The notes under the pieces were generated by a model. That model did no database searches. It saw only the letters and a program-made list of their open reading frames with translations, and was not told the DNA's origin. This document shows, piece after piece, positions 27,377 to 36,775 of a stretch of DNA of 64,000 nucleotides (within the stretch, counting starts at the first letter, position 1; every line of letters begins with the position of its first letter). Position numbers and translations under genes: made by a program. Origin of the DNA: an uncultured Thermoanaerobaculia bacterium (GTDB taxonomy: Bacteria > Acidobacteriota > Thermoanaerobaculia > Multivoradales > Multivoraceae); NCBI GenBank assembly GCA_951812325.1, contig OX638294.1, positions 310,001 through 374,000 of the forward strand, read 5' to 3'.

Positions 27377-28738
27377 ATGGAAACGATGGTTGATCAGGCA
27401 CCGGGACCGAGGTCCGAGCCGGCGACTGGCCAGCTTGATCTTGAAGCGACCGACATCGGGTCGGTCTTCGTGTCGAACTATCCGCCGTACTCGGCCTGGA
27501 GCGAGGCCTCGGTGGGGGAGGCGGCCGCGGTGCTCGACCGGGCGCCGGTTCCCGATACCTCGCTCGGCCTCTACATCCATATCCCGTTCTGCCGCAAGCG
27601 CTGCAAGTTCTGCTACTTCCGGGTCTACATCGACAAGAACCACGAGCAGATCGGGCGCTACCTGGACGCCCTCGGCGCGGAGCTCGAGCGCTACGCCGAG
27701 CGGGCGGCGGTGCGGGGCCGGCGCCTGGACTTCGTCTACTTCGGCGGTGGCACGCCCTCCTACATCGCGGCCAAGCAGCTGCTTCCGCTGGCCGAGCGGC
27801 TTCAGGGCGTGATGCCGTGGGACGGCGCTGAAGAGGTCGCGTTCGAGTGTGAGCCGGGGACGCTGACGCAGTCCAAGCTCGAGGCGATCCGCAGCATCGG
27901 CGTGACCCGCCTCAGCCTCGGCGTGGAGAACTTCGACGACAGGATCCTGGAGGAGAACGGCCGCGCCCACGTGTCGAAGGAGATCTACCGGGTGCGCGAC
28001 TGGATCCGGGCCCAGGGGTTCCGGCAACTGAACGTGGACCTGATCGCCGGCATGGTCGGCGAGACCTGGGAGAGCTGGAAGCGAACCGTGGACCTGACGA
28101 TCGAGTACGACCCGGACTCGATCACCATCTACCAGATGGAACTCCCCTTCAACACGGTGTATTCGAAGGCCAAACTGCGCGGCGATGCCGACGCGCCGGC
28201 CTTTGCCGACTGGCGCACGAAGCGGGAATGGCACGCCTACGCATTCGAGCAGTTCGAGCGCGCCGGCTTCGAGCGCTGGAGCGCCTACACGATGATGCGG
28301 CGCGACCGGGGCTGCAAGTTCGTCTACGCCCGGGAAGTGTGGAGCGGCGCAGACATGATCCCGATCGGAGTCTCGTCGTTCGGCCACATGGGCGGCGTCC
28401 ATCTGCAGAACCACGACCGCTGGGACGACTACCTGGCGGCGATCGAGGACGGCGGCCTGGCCACCCGCAGGGCATTCGCCACGACCGCCCGGGAGCGCCT
28501 GACCCGCGAGCTCATCCTGCAGTTGAAGCGGGGCTGGCTCGAACGCGACGCGTTCGAGCGCAAGTTCGGCGTGGATGTCGTGGCGAACTACGCGGACGCC
28601 TTCGGCAGCCTGACCGAGCAGGGCCTGGCAACGATCGGGCCGGAGCGGATCGAACTCAGCGAAGGCGGATTTCTGCGCGTCGACCAGCTCCTGCCGCGGT
28701 TCTACGACGAGCGCTACCGCGGCGCGCGCTACACCTGA
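27377..28738 (+). CDS. HemW-like/coproporphyrinogen oxidase-family radical SAM protein
   Basis: This is a 453-residue radical SAM enzyme. The cluster motif CRKRCKFCYF (CxxxCxxC) follows LYIHIPFCR near residue 60, and YFGGGTPS binds SAM. The C-terminal HemW-type region is present (LILQLKRGWLERDAFERKFG). Relatives include HemN (anaerobic coproporphyrinogen III decarboxylation) and HemW (haem chaperone). The sequence SFGHMGGVHLQN replaces the more usual HemN/HemW text, so I assign only the family. Start ATG 27377. Confidence 0.82.
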   Translation: METMVDQAPGPRSEPATGQLDLEATDIGSVFVSNYPPYSAWSEASVGEAAAVLDRAPVPDTSLGLYIHIPFCRKRCKFCYFRVYIDKNHEQIGRYLDALGAELERYAERAAVRGRRLDFVYFGGGTPSYIAAKQLLPLAERLQGVMPWDGAEEVAFECEPGTLTQSKLEAIRSIGVTRLSLGVENFDDRILEENGRAHVSKEIYRVRDWIRAQGFRQLNVDLIAGMVGETWESWKRTVDLTIEYDPDSITIYQMELPFNTVYSKAKLRGDADAPAFADWRTKREWHAYAFEQFERAGFERWSAYTMMRRDRGCKFVYAREVWSGADMIPIGVSSFGHMGGVHLQNHDRWDDYLAAIEDGGLATRRAFATTARERLTRELILQLKRGWLERDAFERKFGVDVVANYADAFGSLTEQGLATIGPERIELSEGGFLRVDQLLPRFYDERYRGARYT

Positions 28739-28825
28739 GAGCGCACGCTGCACCTGAGCCTGGAAAACCGACCCGTCACGGGAGGTCGGCCGGCAGACAG
28801 GCCTGCGCGGAACCCTGCGGCGCCG

Positions 28826-29575
28826 TCACTCGGCGCAGGGAAACGCCTGACCGTCCGAGTGCGTCCACGGTCCCTCGTTTGCGGCGCCGCGATAGGTCTT
28901 CGAGGCGCCGTCGGTGCGGCGGACGATCGTCACGCTGTACTCGAGGGTCGTCAGCGTCGCCACGTACGCCCAATGATGACCGTTGGCACCGCAACCGTTG
29001 AGCACCTTGACGAACACTTCCGGGTTGTCCGCACTGAAGAACCAGTAGGCGGCGCTCCGGTCGCCGAGAGCCCTCGACGCGGCAGCGTGAATCGCTGCGG
29101 GAGTTTCCGCCGCTTCTGCATTCGTCCCGAAGGCAACGTAGACGTCGTAGCCGTCGATCGCCACGCCCCGAGACGGAGTGGCCTTGGCTTGCCGGAGGCC
29201 TGAGCTGTTCCCCTGTGCGTCGGTTGCGGCCACGGAGACCGTGTACTCGGTCCCGTTCGTCAACCCTTCGATCGTGTAGCGGGTCACGCTCGTCTCGAGT
29301 TGGGCGCTGCTCCGGCCGGAGAATGGCGACCAGTAAACCACGTAGCCTGCCGGCGGCGACCCCGTTGTGGGCGACCTCCAGTCGGCCGTGATCCTGGTGT
29401 CCGCGGGCGTCAGCCGGAGGTTGGTGACGGTCCCCGGAAGAGCGCCTTGGGCAAGAAGAGCCGCCGAGGCGAGGCCGACAACCGCGACCGCCGCAAGGGT
29501 CGCTGCGCGAAGCGTACGGTTCGGCCAGCCGGGACCGGCACTCCACCGAGGCCGATTGTTTCTGTTGCACATCAT
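28826..29575 (-). CDS. Exported FN3 protein with acidobacterial C-terminal domain
   Basis: This is a 249-residue protein. I prefer ATG 29575 because an upstream in-frame ATG (29617) overlaps a TACAAT promoter-like box, and GGGAG lies about ten bases before 29575. A signal or anchor helix (LRAATLAAVAVVGLASAALL) is followed by one fibronectin type III domain (PGTVTNLRLTPADTRIT, then YTIEGLTNGTEYTVSV). A domain with AYWFFSADNPEVFVKVLNG and ANGHHWAYVATLT then follows. This last domain also occurs twice at the end of the metalloprotease at 3103. It is probably cell-surface or periplasmic. Function unknown. Confidence 0.75.
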   Translation of the reverse strand: MMCNRNNRPRWSAGPGWPNRTLRAATLAAVAVVGLASAALLAQGALPGTVTNLRLTPADTRITADWRSPTTGSPPAGYVVYWSPFSGRSSAQLETSVTRYTIEGLTNGTEYTVSVAATDAQGNSSGLRQAKATPSRGVAIDGYDVYVAFGTNAEAAETPAAIHAAASRALGDRSAAYWFFSADNPEVFVKVLNGCGANGHHWAYVATLTTLEYSVTIVRRTDGASKTYRGAANEGPWTHSDGQAFPCAE

Positions 29576-29615
29576 GTCGGTTGTGCTCCCATGGGAAAGA
29601 AGGGTTCGTCCCTTC

Positions 29616-29621
29616 ATTGTA
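29616..29621 (-). promoter_or_regulatory. TACAAT -10-like box for the FN3 gene
   Basis: On the minus strand TGTACAAT precedes the preferred start by about 40 bases and sits in a spacer otherwise lacking coding sequence. It is a good match to a -10 element. No clear -35 box is seen. Confidence 0.4.
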
Positions 29622-29681
29622 CAGGATGGAGGAATGCGCCCGGACGGCGGGGCCGCCGAGGACCGGCGCGGGCTGCGCCTG

Positions 29682-32075
29682 CTAGAAGTCGATTCCGAGC
29701 TGAAGTCCGATCTCGGTCGGCGGCGCCCAGACCGCGAGCGAGCCGGTGTAGTTCACGAAGAACTGGCTGAGCCGGTACTCCTCGTCGCCGAGGTTCCGCC
29801 CGTAGGCGGCGAGGAACACCCGGCCCTCCGCGGACGTCCAGCGCAGTTGAGCGTGCAGCAGGCTGTAGGACGGCTGAACGAAGCGCTCGAAGGAGTCGAA
29901 GGCGATGTCGTCGGTGTACTGGACCTCGCCGCGCGCGATGAGTGAGCCGCTGCTGCCGAGGTCGAAGGTGTACTGCAGCGACGCGGTCGCGGAGAGATCG
30001 GGCGCCCGCGGCAGTCCGTTGCCGGACAGGTCGGTGGGCGGAATCGGCAGCGCGCCGCCGCCGCCCTGAAGCACGTCGGCCGGATCGATCAGCCCCGCAG
30101 CAAGCAGGTCCTCCACGAACTGCGCCTGGAGCACGGGATCGAGGGTGGTGAACTCGGTGAACTCGTCGTCGAGCAACTCGAAGGACAGGTCGAAGGAGAA
30201 CTGCCGGTTCGGCTTCACGGCAACTTCGAAGTCGAGGCCCCGTATGCGGGCCTTGGCCGCGTTCTCGACCACGGAGCGGTCGGGGTACAGCACCGCGACC
30301 TGCAGGTCGTCGTAGTCGTAGTCGAAGGCAGACGCGTTGATCCGCACCTTGCGGTCGGCGAGCGTGGACCTGATGCCGATCTCGACACTCGTCACCGTCT
30401 CCTCGTCGAAGGCCGGCTGCAGCGAGAGCGAGTTGTAGCCGCCGCTCTTGTAGCCGGCGGTCACCGCGCCGTAGAGCATCAGGTTGTCAGCCGGGCGAAC
30501 CTCGAGGCCAAGCCTGGGCGTCAGCGCACTCCAGTTGTCGCTCTGCTGCTGGAATTCCGGCATGAAGGTCCGGAAGCTCAGCGTCTGCTGATCGTGGTCC
30601 TTCTCGTCCGTCGTGTAGCGCGCCCCCGTGGTCAGCGTGACCCGGTCGCCGAGGCGCCAGTCGACCTGACCGTAGGCGGCGTAGAGCGAAGCGTCGATGC
30701 TGGTCTCGAACGGCAGCGTCGTCGTGGTTCCCGGCACGGGCAGGCCAAGGAGCGGCGCGATCGCGTTGAAGTAGTCCGGCCCGCACAGGGCCGGCGGCGC
30801 CAGGACACCCAGCGAACAGTAGGTGGCGGGATCGAACAGGAACGTCCCGGGACTGTTCGCGAATACCCAGACACCCAGCAGTGCGAGGTCGCTGTCGTTG
30901 TCGACCTGCATCCCGCTCTCTTCGCTGAAGGCGTAGATTCCGGTCACCCAGTTGGCGCGCTCGCTGGCGCCGTGCAGCTGGAACTCCTGCGACCACCATT
31001 GCGAGTTGAAGGCGCCGGAGTTGGTGACGAAGGCGTTGGGCGAGCCGTCGATGTCCGTGTCGCGACTCGAATCGAAGTCGCGCCAGCTGCTGATCGAGGT
31101 CAAGCTCGTGCCGGCCCCCATCGCCTTGTTCACCGTCAACGAGAAGCCGGACTCCTCGTAGAGGGACAGCGGCACGGTGTCGGTCGAGATGCGATGGACG
31201 TCGGCCGGTTCGGAGTGGCCGTAGAACCTGTTCAGCGTGCCGACCGTGCTGTAGGGGGAGACGGCGAACGGCTTGTAGGGGAAGTTCGCATGGGCGTCGT
31301 CGTCCGTGCTGTCGGCGCGGACGGTGAAACTCAGCGAGTCGCTGGGCAGAAAGGTGAGCGAGCCCCGGAGGGTGACGCCGTCGAAGTTGTCGGCGCCCGC
31401 GCCCAGGAAGTCGTTGTACGTGGGGTCCTCGACCTGGGCCGAGGCGCCGGTGAAGCGGCCCCAGACCTTGTTCGACACGGGGCCCGTGAGTGACAGGCCA
31501 ACGCGGCGCCCATCGGCCGCCTCGCTCGAGTCGTACTTGGAGAGCGACGTGAAGACTCGGCCATGAAACTGCCCCTCCGGCGCCCTCGTGACGACGTTCA
31601 CGGCGCCGGCGGTCGAGTTGCGTCCCCACAGCGTGCCCTGGGGGCCGCGCAGGATCTCGATGCGCTCCAGGTCGAGGAACGGGTTCACCGCCGCCTGCGG
31701 GCGCGGCATGTAGACGCCGTCCACGTAGTAGCCGACGGTCGGCTCGGTGCCGATGCCGAGGGTGCTCGAACCGATGCCGCGGATGTAGATGGCGACTTCG
31801 CCCGTCGTCGGGCTCTGGCCCGAGACCACGACACCGGGCGAGGCCTCGGCGAGGGCCTGGACGTCGCCGATCGCCTGTTGCTCGAGCTCTTCGCCCGAGC
31901 GGGTGATGATCGAGATCGGCACATCCTGGATGGCCTCCTCGACCCGCTGCGCCGTGACGGTGATCTCGTCCGTGACGGCGGCATCCGGATCGTCGGGATC
32001 CTGCGCTGCCGCGGCGCCGGCAAGCAGCGCCGCCAGGAGAACGAGGGCCGGTGGAAGAACGGGGTCTGTGTGCAT
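29682..32075 (-). CDS. TonB-dependent outer-membrane receptor
   Basis: This is a 797-residue protein starting ATG 32075 with a signal peptide (ALVLLAALLAGAAAAQ). EITVTAQRVEEAIQDVPISI is the TonB-box/plug start, YIRGIGSSTLGIGTEP and ILRGPQGTLWGRNSTAGAVN are the plug, and many beta strands follow, ending with Phe (IGLQLGIDF) as expected for an outer-membrane barrel. These receptors take up siderophores, cobalamin or glycans with TonB energy. The family resembles the large environmental receptors (Caulobacter/sphingomonad type), and the substrate is not predictable. It is divergent from the FAD oxidoreductase across a 277-base spacer. Confidence 0.92.
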   Translation of the reverse strand: MHTDPVLPPALVLLAALLAGAAAAQDPDDPDAAVTDEITVTAQRVEEAIQDVPISIITRSGEELEQQAIGDVQALAEASPGVVVSGQSPTTGEVAIYIRGIGSSTLGIGTEPTVGYYVDGVYMPRPQAAVNPFLDLERIEILRGPQGTLWGRNSTAGAVNVVTRAPEGQFHGRVFTSLSKYDSSEAADGRRVGLSLTGPVSNKVWGRFTGASAQVEDPTYNDFLGAGADNFDGVTLRGSLTFLPSDSLSFTVRADSTDDDAHANFPYKPFAVSPYSTVGTLNRFYGHSEPADVHRISTDTVPLSLYEESGFSLTVNKAMGAGTSLTSISSWRDFDSSRDTDIDGSPNAFVTNSGAFNSQWWSQEFQLHGASERANWVTGIYAFSEESGMQVDNDSDLALLGVWVFANSPGTFLFDPATYCSLGVLAPPALCGPDYFNAIAPLLGLPVPGTTTTLPFETSIDASLYAAYGQVDWRLGDRVTLTTGARYTTDEKDHDQQTLSFRTFMPEFQQQSDNWSALTPRLGLEVRPADNLMLYGAVTAGYKSGGYNSLSLQPAFDEETVTSVEIGIRSTLADRKVRINASAFDYDYDDLQVAVLYPDRSVVENAAKARIRGLDFEVAVKPNRQFSFDLSFELLDDEFTEFTTLDPVLQAQFVEDLLAAGLIDPADVLQGGGGALPIPPTDLSGNGLPRAPDLSATASLQYTFDLGSSGSLIARGEVQYTDDIAFDSFERFVQPSYSLLHAQLRWTSAEGRVFLAAYGRNLGDEEYRLSQFFVNYTGSLAVWAPPTEIGLQLGIDF

Positions 32076-32352
32076 CGGCTGGGAGTGACCTTTCGAGATT
32101 GCGGGGACGGCTTTCGGGACTGCTGGAGGGGCGCCCGGGCAGCTCCGAACTCCCCGCGCGGTGAAGGCGGCAGCCGCCTGGCCAGCGTCCCGACAACGAG
32201 GGTTGAAGCGGCTCCGCGTGTGAAGGGCGGCAGGCTACAACATCCGCATCCACGGGCCGAAGCGGCGCCTTGTCCATCACCGCGGTCAACCTCACGCGCA
32301 CGGGTGACGTCTCCGACTCCGAAACGGCCTCTCCTGCCATAGACTCCCGCCG
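32076..32352. other. Divergent intergenic region between receptor and oxidoreductase genes
   Basis: These 277 bases hold no gene that I can support. They must contain the promoters of both the TonB-dependent receptor (leftward) and the FAD oxidoreductase (rightward). A TAGACT box is noted at the right end. I see no clear operator palindrome. Confidence 0.6.
32340..32345 (+). promoter_or_regulatory. TAGACT box seven bases before the oxidoreductase GTG
   Basis: TAGACT ends seven bases before GTG 32353, with no Shine-Dalgarno sequence in between. This is the spacing expected if transcription starts at or next to the start codon (leaderless mRNA). It is one of four such cases in the window. Confidence 0.35.
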
Positions 32353-33657
32353 GTGTTCGCGGCTTCTTCCTACGACCTGATCGTGATCGGCGCCGGCCCC
32401 GGCGGCTCATCGGCCGCGGCGATCGCCGCCCGTGGCGGCCTGCGCACCCTGCTGCTCGAGCGCGAACCCGTGCCGACCTTCAAGATCGGCGAGTCCCTGA
32501 TGCCGGACACCCACGGTGTGTTCGAGAAGATGGGCGCCCTTGAGCGCATGCGGCGCAGCCACTTCGTCGAGAAGCACTCGGTGCAGTTCTTCACCAGAAC
32601 GGGCAGGGCCTCCATGCCGTTCTACTTCGAGAGCGAGAGGCCGGGGGACGACAGCGCCCGCACCTGGCAGGTGCGCCGCTCGGAGTTCGATCAACTGCTG
32701 ATGAACACGGCTGCCGAGCAGGGCGCCGAGGTGCACCGGGGGGTCAACGTCCGCGACGTGCTGTTCGAGGACGGCCGGGCGCGCGGCGTGCGTGCCACGG
32801 CGACCTCCGACGGCGGTCCGGTGGAACTCGCCAGCCGGGTCGTCATCGACGCCACCGGCCAGAGCGCGCTGTTGTCACGCCGCCTCGACCTGCGCCGGTT
32901 GGACTACGGCCTGCGACACGCCTCGATCTACACCCACTTCCGCGGCGCGCTCCGGGACGAAGGCAGGGACGAGGGCGCGACCCTGATTCTGCACACGAAG
33001 TCCGGGGAATGCTGGTTCTGGTACATCCCGCTGGCCGGGGACGTGGTGAGCGTCGGCGTCGTCGGAGCGATGGACGACCTGGTCAGGAACCGCGAGGGCA
33101 GGCCGCACGAGATCTTCTTCGAGGAGGTCGGGAACTGCGCCGAGATCGAACGGCGGATTCGTCCCGCCCACCAGTGCCGGCCGGTGTCGGTGATGAAGGA
33201 CTTCTCCTACCGGATCGAAGAGATGGCGGGTAACGGCTGGATCGCGATTGGCGACGCCTTCTCCTTCATCGACCCCGTGTACTCCTCCGGCGTGTTCCTG
33301 GCTCTCAAGTCCGGCGAGATGGCGGCGGAAGCGTCGATCGATGCGATCGCCGCCGGTGACGTCTCGGGTGAACGGCTGGGAGCGTTCCAGCCACTTCTGA
33401 TGCGCGGCGTCGAGGCGGTGCGTCAGTTGGTCAACGTCTTCTACGACCCCAATTTCAGCGTCGGCGCCTTCCTGCGGCTGCACCCCCGGCACCAGAGCAG
33501 GGTGACCCGCATTCTGATCGGCGACGTGTTCGAACCGGACTTCACCTCGATGTTCGAGGACATGGCGGCGTTTGCCGCGGCCGGGGGCGGCAAGACCGTT
33601 CCGCCGGCGGTGGACCAAATGGCCTCAGGCCGCACCCGCGTCCTGACCGGCGTCTGA
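32353..33657 (+). CDS. FAD-dependent oxidoreductase of the flavin-halogenase-like group
   Basis: This is a 434-residue flavoprotein starting GTG 32353. GAGPGGSSAA near residue 13 binds FAD, FKIGESLMP follows, and WFWYIP near residue 220 matches the WxWxIP motif used to recognise flavin-dependent halogenases. GWIAIGDAFSFIDPVYSSG is the C-terminal FAD motif. The group includes tryptophan- and phenol-type halogenases and related monooxygenases and reductases, such as geranylgeranyl reductase relatives. I cannot confirm the catalytic lysine of halogenases, so the reaction is open. It precedes a DUF3311/symporter pair by 21 bases. Confidence 0.8.
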   Translation: MFAASSYDLIVIGAGPGGSSAAAIAARGGLRTLLLEREPVPTFKIGESLMPDTHGVFEKMGALERMRRSHFVEKHSVQFFTRTGRASMPFYFESERPGDDSARTWQVRRSEFDQLLMNTAAEQGAEVHRGVNVRDVLFEDGRARGVRATATSDGGPVELASRVVIDATGQSALLSRRLDLRRLDYGLRHASIYTHFRGALRDEGRDEGATLILHTKSGECWFWYIPLAGDVVSVGVVGAMDDLVRNREGRPHEIFFEEVGNCAEIERRIRPAHQCRPVSVMKDFSYRIEEMAGNGWIAIGDAFSFIDPVYSSGVFLALKSGEMAAEASIDAIAAGDVSGERLGAFQPLLMRGVEAVRQLVNVFYDPNFSVGAFLRLHPRHQSRVTRILIGDVFEPDFTSMFEDMAAFAAAGGGKTVPPAVDQMASGRTRVLTGV

Positions 33658-33678
33658 ACGGGGAACGGGGCGGAATCC

Positions 33679-33963
33679 ATGACGGCGACGGCGATTCGGC
33701 GGCTGGCGTACGCGGCCCTTCCCGTTCTCTACCTGCTCCGCAACGACTTCTGGTTCCGGTTCGACGGCAGCCGGTTCCTCGGGCTGCCGATCGGGTTGAC
33801 CTACCACATCCTCTTCTCGGCCGCGGTCGTTCTCGCCATGTGGTGGCTGGTTCGCAGCGCATGGCCGGCCGCTGAACTGGATCGCCTGGCGGCCGGCGCC
33901 GCAGCGGGGCGGCCCCTGTCCCCTGGCGGCAGGGACGCCGCGCCGCCCGAAGGTCCCGCGTGA
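33679..33963 (+). CDS. DUF3311-like small membrane protein
   Basis: This is a 94-residue protein starting ATG 33679, with two hydrophobic helices (AYAALPVLYLL and ILFSAAVVLAMWWLV) separated by LGLPIGLTYHI. This is the pattern of DUF3311 proteins, which pair with sodium:solute symporters. The C-terminal tail is Gly/Pro-rich. Its stop overlaps the symporter start (GTGA). It probably assists the symporter in the inner membrane. Confidence 0.7.
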   Translation: MTATAIRRLAYAALPVLYLLRNDFWFRFDGSRFLGLPIGLTYHILFSAAVVLAMWWLVRSAWPAAELDRLAAGAAAGRPLSPGGRDAAPPEGPA

Positions 33964-35417
33964 CCCTGACCATCATTTTCGGCTATCTGCTCGCGGTGCT
34001 CCTGATCGGTGCGTGGAGCAGCCGGCGACTCGCCGCGACGGGGGAGGACTTCTTCGTCGCCGGACGGACGATCGGCCCGTTCGTGCTCCTGATGACCCTG
34101 TTCGGCACCCACATGACGTCCTTCGCGCTGCTCGGCGCCTCGGCGGAGTCGTACCGGATCGGGATCGGCGTGTTCTCCCTGATGGCGTCGTCCTCGGCGT
34201 TGATGGTCCCTGTCGTGTTCTTCTTCGTCGGCGCCCGGGTGTGGGCGGTCGGCAGCCGCCTGGGCCTCCTGACCCAGGTTCAGTTCGTGCGCGCGCGCTG
34301 GGGCTCTGACGCGGTCGGTCTGCTGCTGTTCGTCGTCCTGGTCCTGCTGCTCCTGCCCTATCTGCTGATCGGCGTGATGGGCGGCGGCATCACGCTCCAG
34401 CAGCTCACCGACGGCGCGGCGCCTCCCTGGCTGGGCAGTCTGCTGATTTGCGGCGTCGTGATCGGCTACGTGACGAGCGGCGGCCTGCGTGGAACGGCCT
34501 GGGTCAACACGTTCCAGACCGGGATGTTCATGCTGCTCGGCGCCGTGACCGCGATCCTCATCGTGACGAAGCTGGGAGGCGTGGGGAAGGCGCTCGACCA
34601 GGTCGCCGCCGCCCGGCCCGAGCTGCTGATCCGCGGCGACGCGATCCACCCGCTGCGTCTGCTCAGCTACACCCTGATCCCGTTGTCGGTCGGAACCTTC
34701 CCGCACATCTTCTCGCACTGGCTTTCCGCGCGGCGGGCGGCCACGTTCAAGGCCCCGATCGTGCTCTACCCGGTGTGCATCGCCGTGGTCTGGATCCCGA
34801 GCGTGTTGCTGGGAGTATTCGGGAACATCGACTTTCCCGGCCTCGCGGGGCCAGCCTCCAACTCGGTCCTGATCCGGATGATCACCCTGTACGCTCCTGA
34901 TCTCCTCGCCGGGCTGCTCGGCGCGGGAGTCTTCGCCGCGATCATGTCGTCGCTCGACTCGCAGTCGCTGTCGCTGGGGACGATGTTCACCCAGGACGTG
35001 GTGCGCCACTACCGTTTGGGGGGCGAGCTCAGCGAATCCCGTCAGGTCCTGCTGGGACGCCTGTTCGTGGTCGGCGTCGTCGCGGCCGTCTTTCTCCTGT
35101 CGCTGGTCGCTGAACGGAGCATCTTCGCGCTGTCGGTGTGGTCCTTCACGGGCTTCGCCTCGCTGTTGCCGGTCATCGTTGCGGCGCTCTACTGGCGTCG
35201 CAGCACGGCCGCCGGGGCGGCCGCCGCGATCGTCACCGTGATCGGGCTCTGGATCTGGTTCTTCGTTCGCGGGTTCGGTCAGCCGGACTACAGCGTGGGC
35301 GGCACCGGCCTGATGCCGGTGGCGGTCATCTTCGCCGGCTCGGTCGTGGCGCTGGTTATCGGTTCCCTGCTCGGCAAACCGCCCGGCGCCGAGCGGGTGG
35401 CGCGCTTTATCCCATGA
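33960..35417 (+). CDS. Sodium:solute symporter (SSS family)
   Basis: This is a 485-residue, highly hydrophobic protein with about 13 membrane helices. It starts GTG 33960, overlapping the DUF3311 stop. The N-terminal region VAGRTIGPFVLLMTLFGTHM, the conserved middle WVNTFQTGMFM and AAIMSSLDSQSLSLGTMFTQD are SSS-family landmarks; the last carries sodium-binding Ser residues. Transported solutes in the family include proline, pantothenate, sialic acid, sugars and acetate; none can be chosen here. Its stop overlaps the start of the glycosyltransferase gene (ATGA). Confidence 0.9.
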   Translation: MTLTIIFGYLLAVLLIGAWSSRRLAATGEDFFVAGRTIGPFVLLMTLFGTHMTSFALLGASAESYRIGIGVFSLMASSSALMVPVVFFFVGARVWAVGSRLGLLTQVQFVRARWGSDAVGLLLFVVLVLLLLPYLLIGVMGGGITLQQLTDGAAPPWLGSLLICGVVIGYVTSGGLRGTAWVNTFQTGMFMLLGAVTAILIVTKLGGVGKALDQVAAARPELLIRGDAIHPLRLLSYTLIPLSVGTFPHIFSHWLSARRAATFKAPIVLYPVCIAVVWIPSVLLGVFGNIDFPGLAGPASNSVLIRMITLYAPDLLAGLLGAGVFAAIMSSLDSQSLSLGTMFTQDVVRHYRLGGELSESRQVLLGRLFVVGVVAAVFLLSLVAERSIFALSVWSFTGFASLLPVIVAALYWRRSTAAGAAAAIVTVIGLWIWFFVRGFGQPDYSVGGTGLMPVAVIFAGSVVALVIGSLLGKPPGAERVARFIP

Positions 35418-36775
35418 CCGGCGCCGACCAGCCCCTGCGGATCGCCTACCTGGCGGCGGGCGCCGGCGGCATGCTCTGCGGCAGCTGCATCCACGACAAC
35501 GCCCTGGTGCGCGCGTTCCAGCAACGGGGCCATCATGCGGCCCTGTTGCCGATCTACACGCCGCTGCGGACCGACGAGAAGAACGTCAGCCACGACAGGG
35601 TCTTCTATGGCGCGGTGAACATCTACCTGGAGCAGAAGCTGCCGCTCTGGAGCCGGGCGCCGGCGGGGGTGCGCCGGCTGCTGGACAATCCGCGTCTTCT
35701 GGCGCGACTGACGCGTTCCGCGGCGGCGACCGACGCCCGGCAGTTGGGGGAGCTGGCCCTCTCCATGGTGCGCGGGGAGGCGGGACGCCAGCTCGCGGAG
35801 CTCCAGGGTCTCGCCCGGTGGCTCGCGGACGAGTTCCAGCCCGATGTCGTTCATCTGACGAACTCGATGCTCCTGGGCATGGCCCACCACCTGCGCGAAG
35901 TGCTGCCCGGGGCGCTCATCGTCTGCGGCCTCCAGGGCGAGGACATCTTCCTCGAGGACCTGGAGGACCCTCACCGGTCGGAGGTCCTCGCCGAGATGCG
36001 CAGGCGGGTTCGCGAGGTCGACGTCCTCGTCGCCCCGAACGAGTACTACGCGGCGACGATGGCCGAGCTGCTCGACCTGCCGACATCCCGCATCGATATC
36101 GCCCGTCTCGGGATCGACCTCGAGGGCCATGGATACCGCGCGGCGGAACCGGAGGAGTCGCCGCTGATCATGGGCTACCTTGCGCGCATGTGCCCCGAGA
36201 AGGGCTTCCACCTCGCGGCGGAGACGTTCAAGGAAGTGACGGATCGTCTGGGGCCCGGTCGCGTCCGTTTCCGTGCCGCGGGCTACCTGGGCGGCCGCGA
36301 TCGGACCTACTTCGACCTCCAGCGCCGGCGTATCGCGAACTGGGGCCTGGAACCGCACTTCGACTGGCTCGGCGAGGTGGACCGGCGGCAGAAGATCGAT
36401 TTCCTCCACAGTCTGCATGTGCTCGTTCTGCCGACGGTCTACCGGGAGGCGAAGGGACTTCCCGCGCTCGAGGCGATGGCGAACGGCGTACCGGCCGTTC
36501 TGCCGGACCACGGCGCCTTCCCCGAGATGCTCGAGGCGACCGGCGGCGGCCTGCTGGTGGCTGCCGGGGACGTGTCCGCATTGGCGAGCGCGGTCGAGGA
36601 GTTGGGCGCCGATGCGGATCGAAGGGCACAGCTCGGACGTGCCGGCGCCGAGGGCGTGCGGCGCCACTACACGGCTCGACAGATGGCGGCAGCCATGCTC
36701 GCCTCGTACCGTCGGGGTCTGAGGCGGGAACGGCCGAACTGTCCGCCGGTGGAGAAGAGGGCGCCAACTCCATGA
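35414..36775 (+). CDS. Family 4-type glycosyltransferase
   Basis: This is a 453-residue GT-B enzyme starting ATG 35414. The N-terminal half has AYLAAGAGGMLCGSCIHDN and then DVVHLTNSML. The C-terminal nucleotide-sugar half has IMGYLARMCPEKGFHLAAE and LPTVYREAKGLPALEAMANG, whose EAKGLPALE matches the Ex7E motif of retaining GT4 enzymes. It likely transfers a sugar to a lipid or other acceptor. Overlap with both neighbours (ATGA each) places it in an operon with the symporter and the ABC ATPase, which is an unusual partnership. Confidence 0.85.
   Translation: MTGADQPLRIAYLAAGAGGMLCGSCIHDNALVRAFQQRGHHAALLPIYTPLRTDEKNVSHDRVFYGAVNIYLEQKLPLWSRAPAGVRRLLDNPRLLARLTRSAAATDARQLGELALSMVRGEAGRQLAELQGLARWLADEFQPDVVHLTNSMLLGMAHHLREVLPGALIVCGLQGEDIFLEDLEDPHRSEVLAEMRRRVREVDVLVAPNEYYAATMAELLDLPTSRIDIARLGIDLEGHGYRAAEPEESPLIMGYLARMCPEKGFHLAAETFKEVTDRLGPGRVRFRAAGYLGGRDRTYFDLQRRRIANWGLEPHFDWLGEVDRRQKIDFLHSLHVLVLPTVYREAKGLPALEAMANGVPAVLPDHGAFPEMLEATGGGLLVAAGDVSALASAVEELGADADRRAQLGRAGAEGVRRHYTARQMAAAMLASYRRGLRRERPNCPPVEKRAPTP

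Noticed and set aside
32353..33657. Confident call as tryptophan halogenase
   Set aside because: The WxWxIP motif fits, but I cannot identify the catalytic lysine, and related reductases and monooxygenases share much of the sequence.
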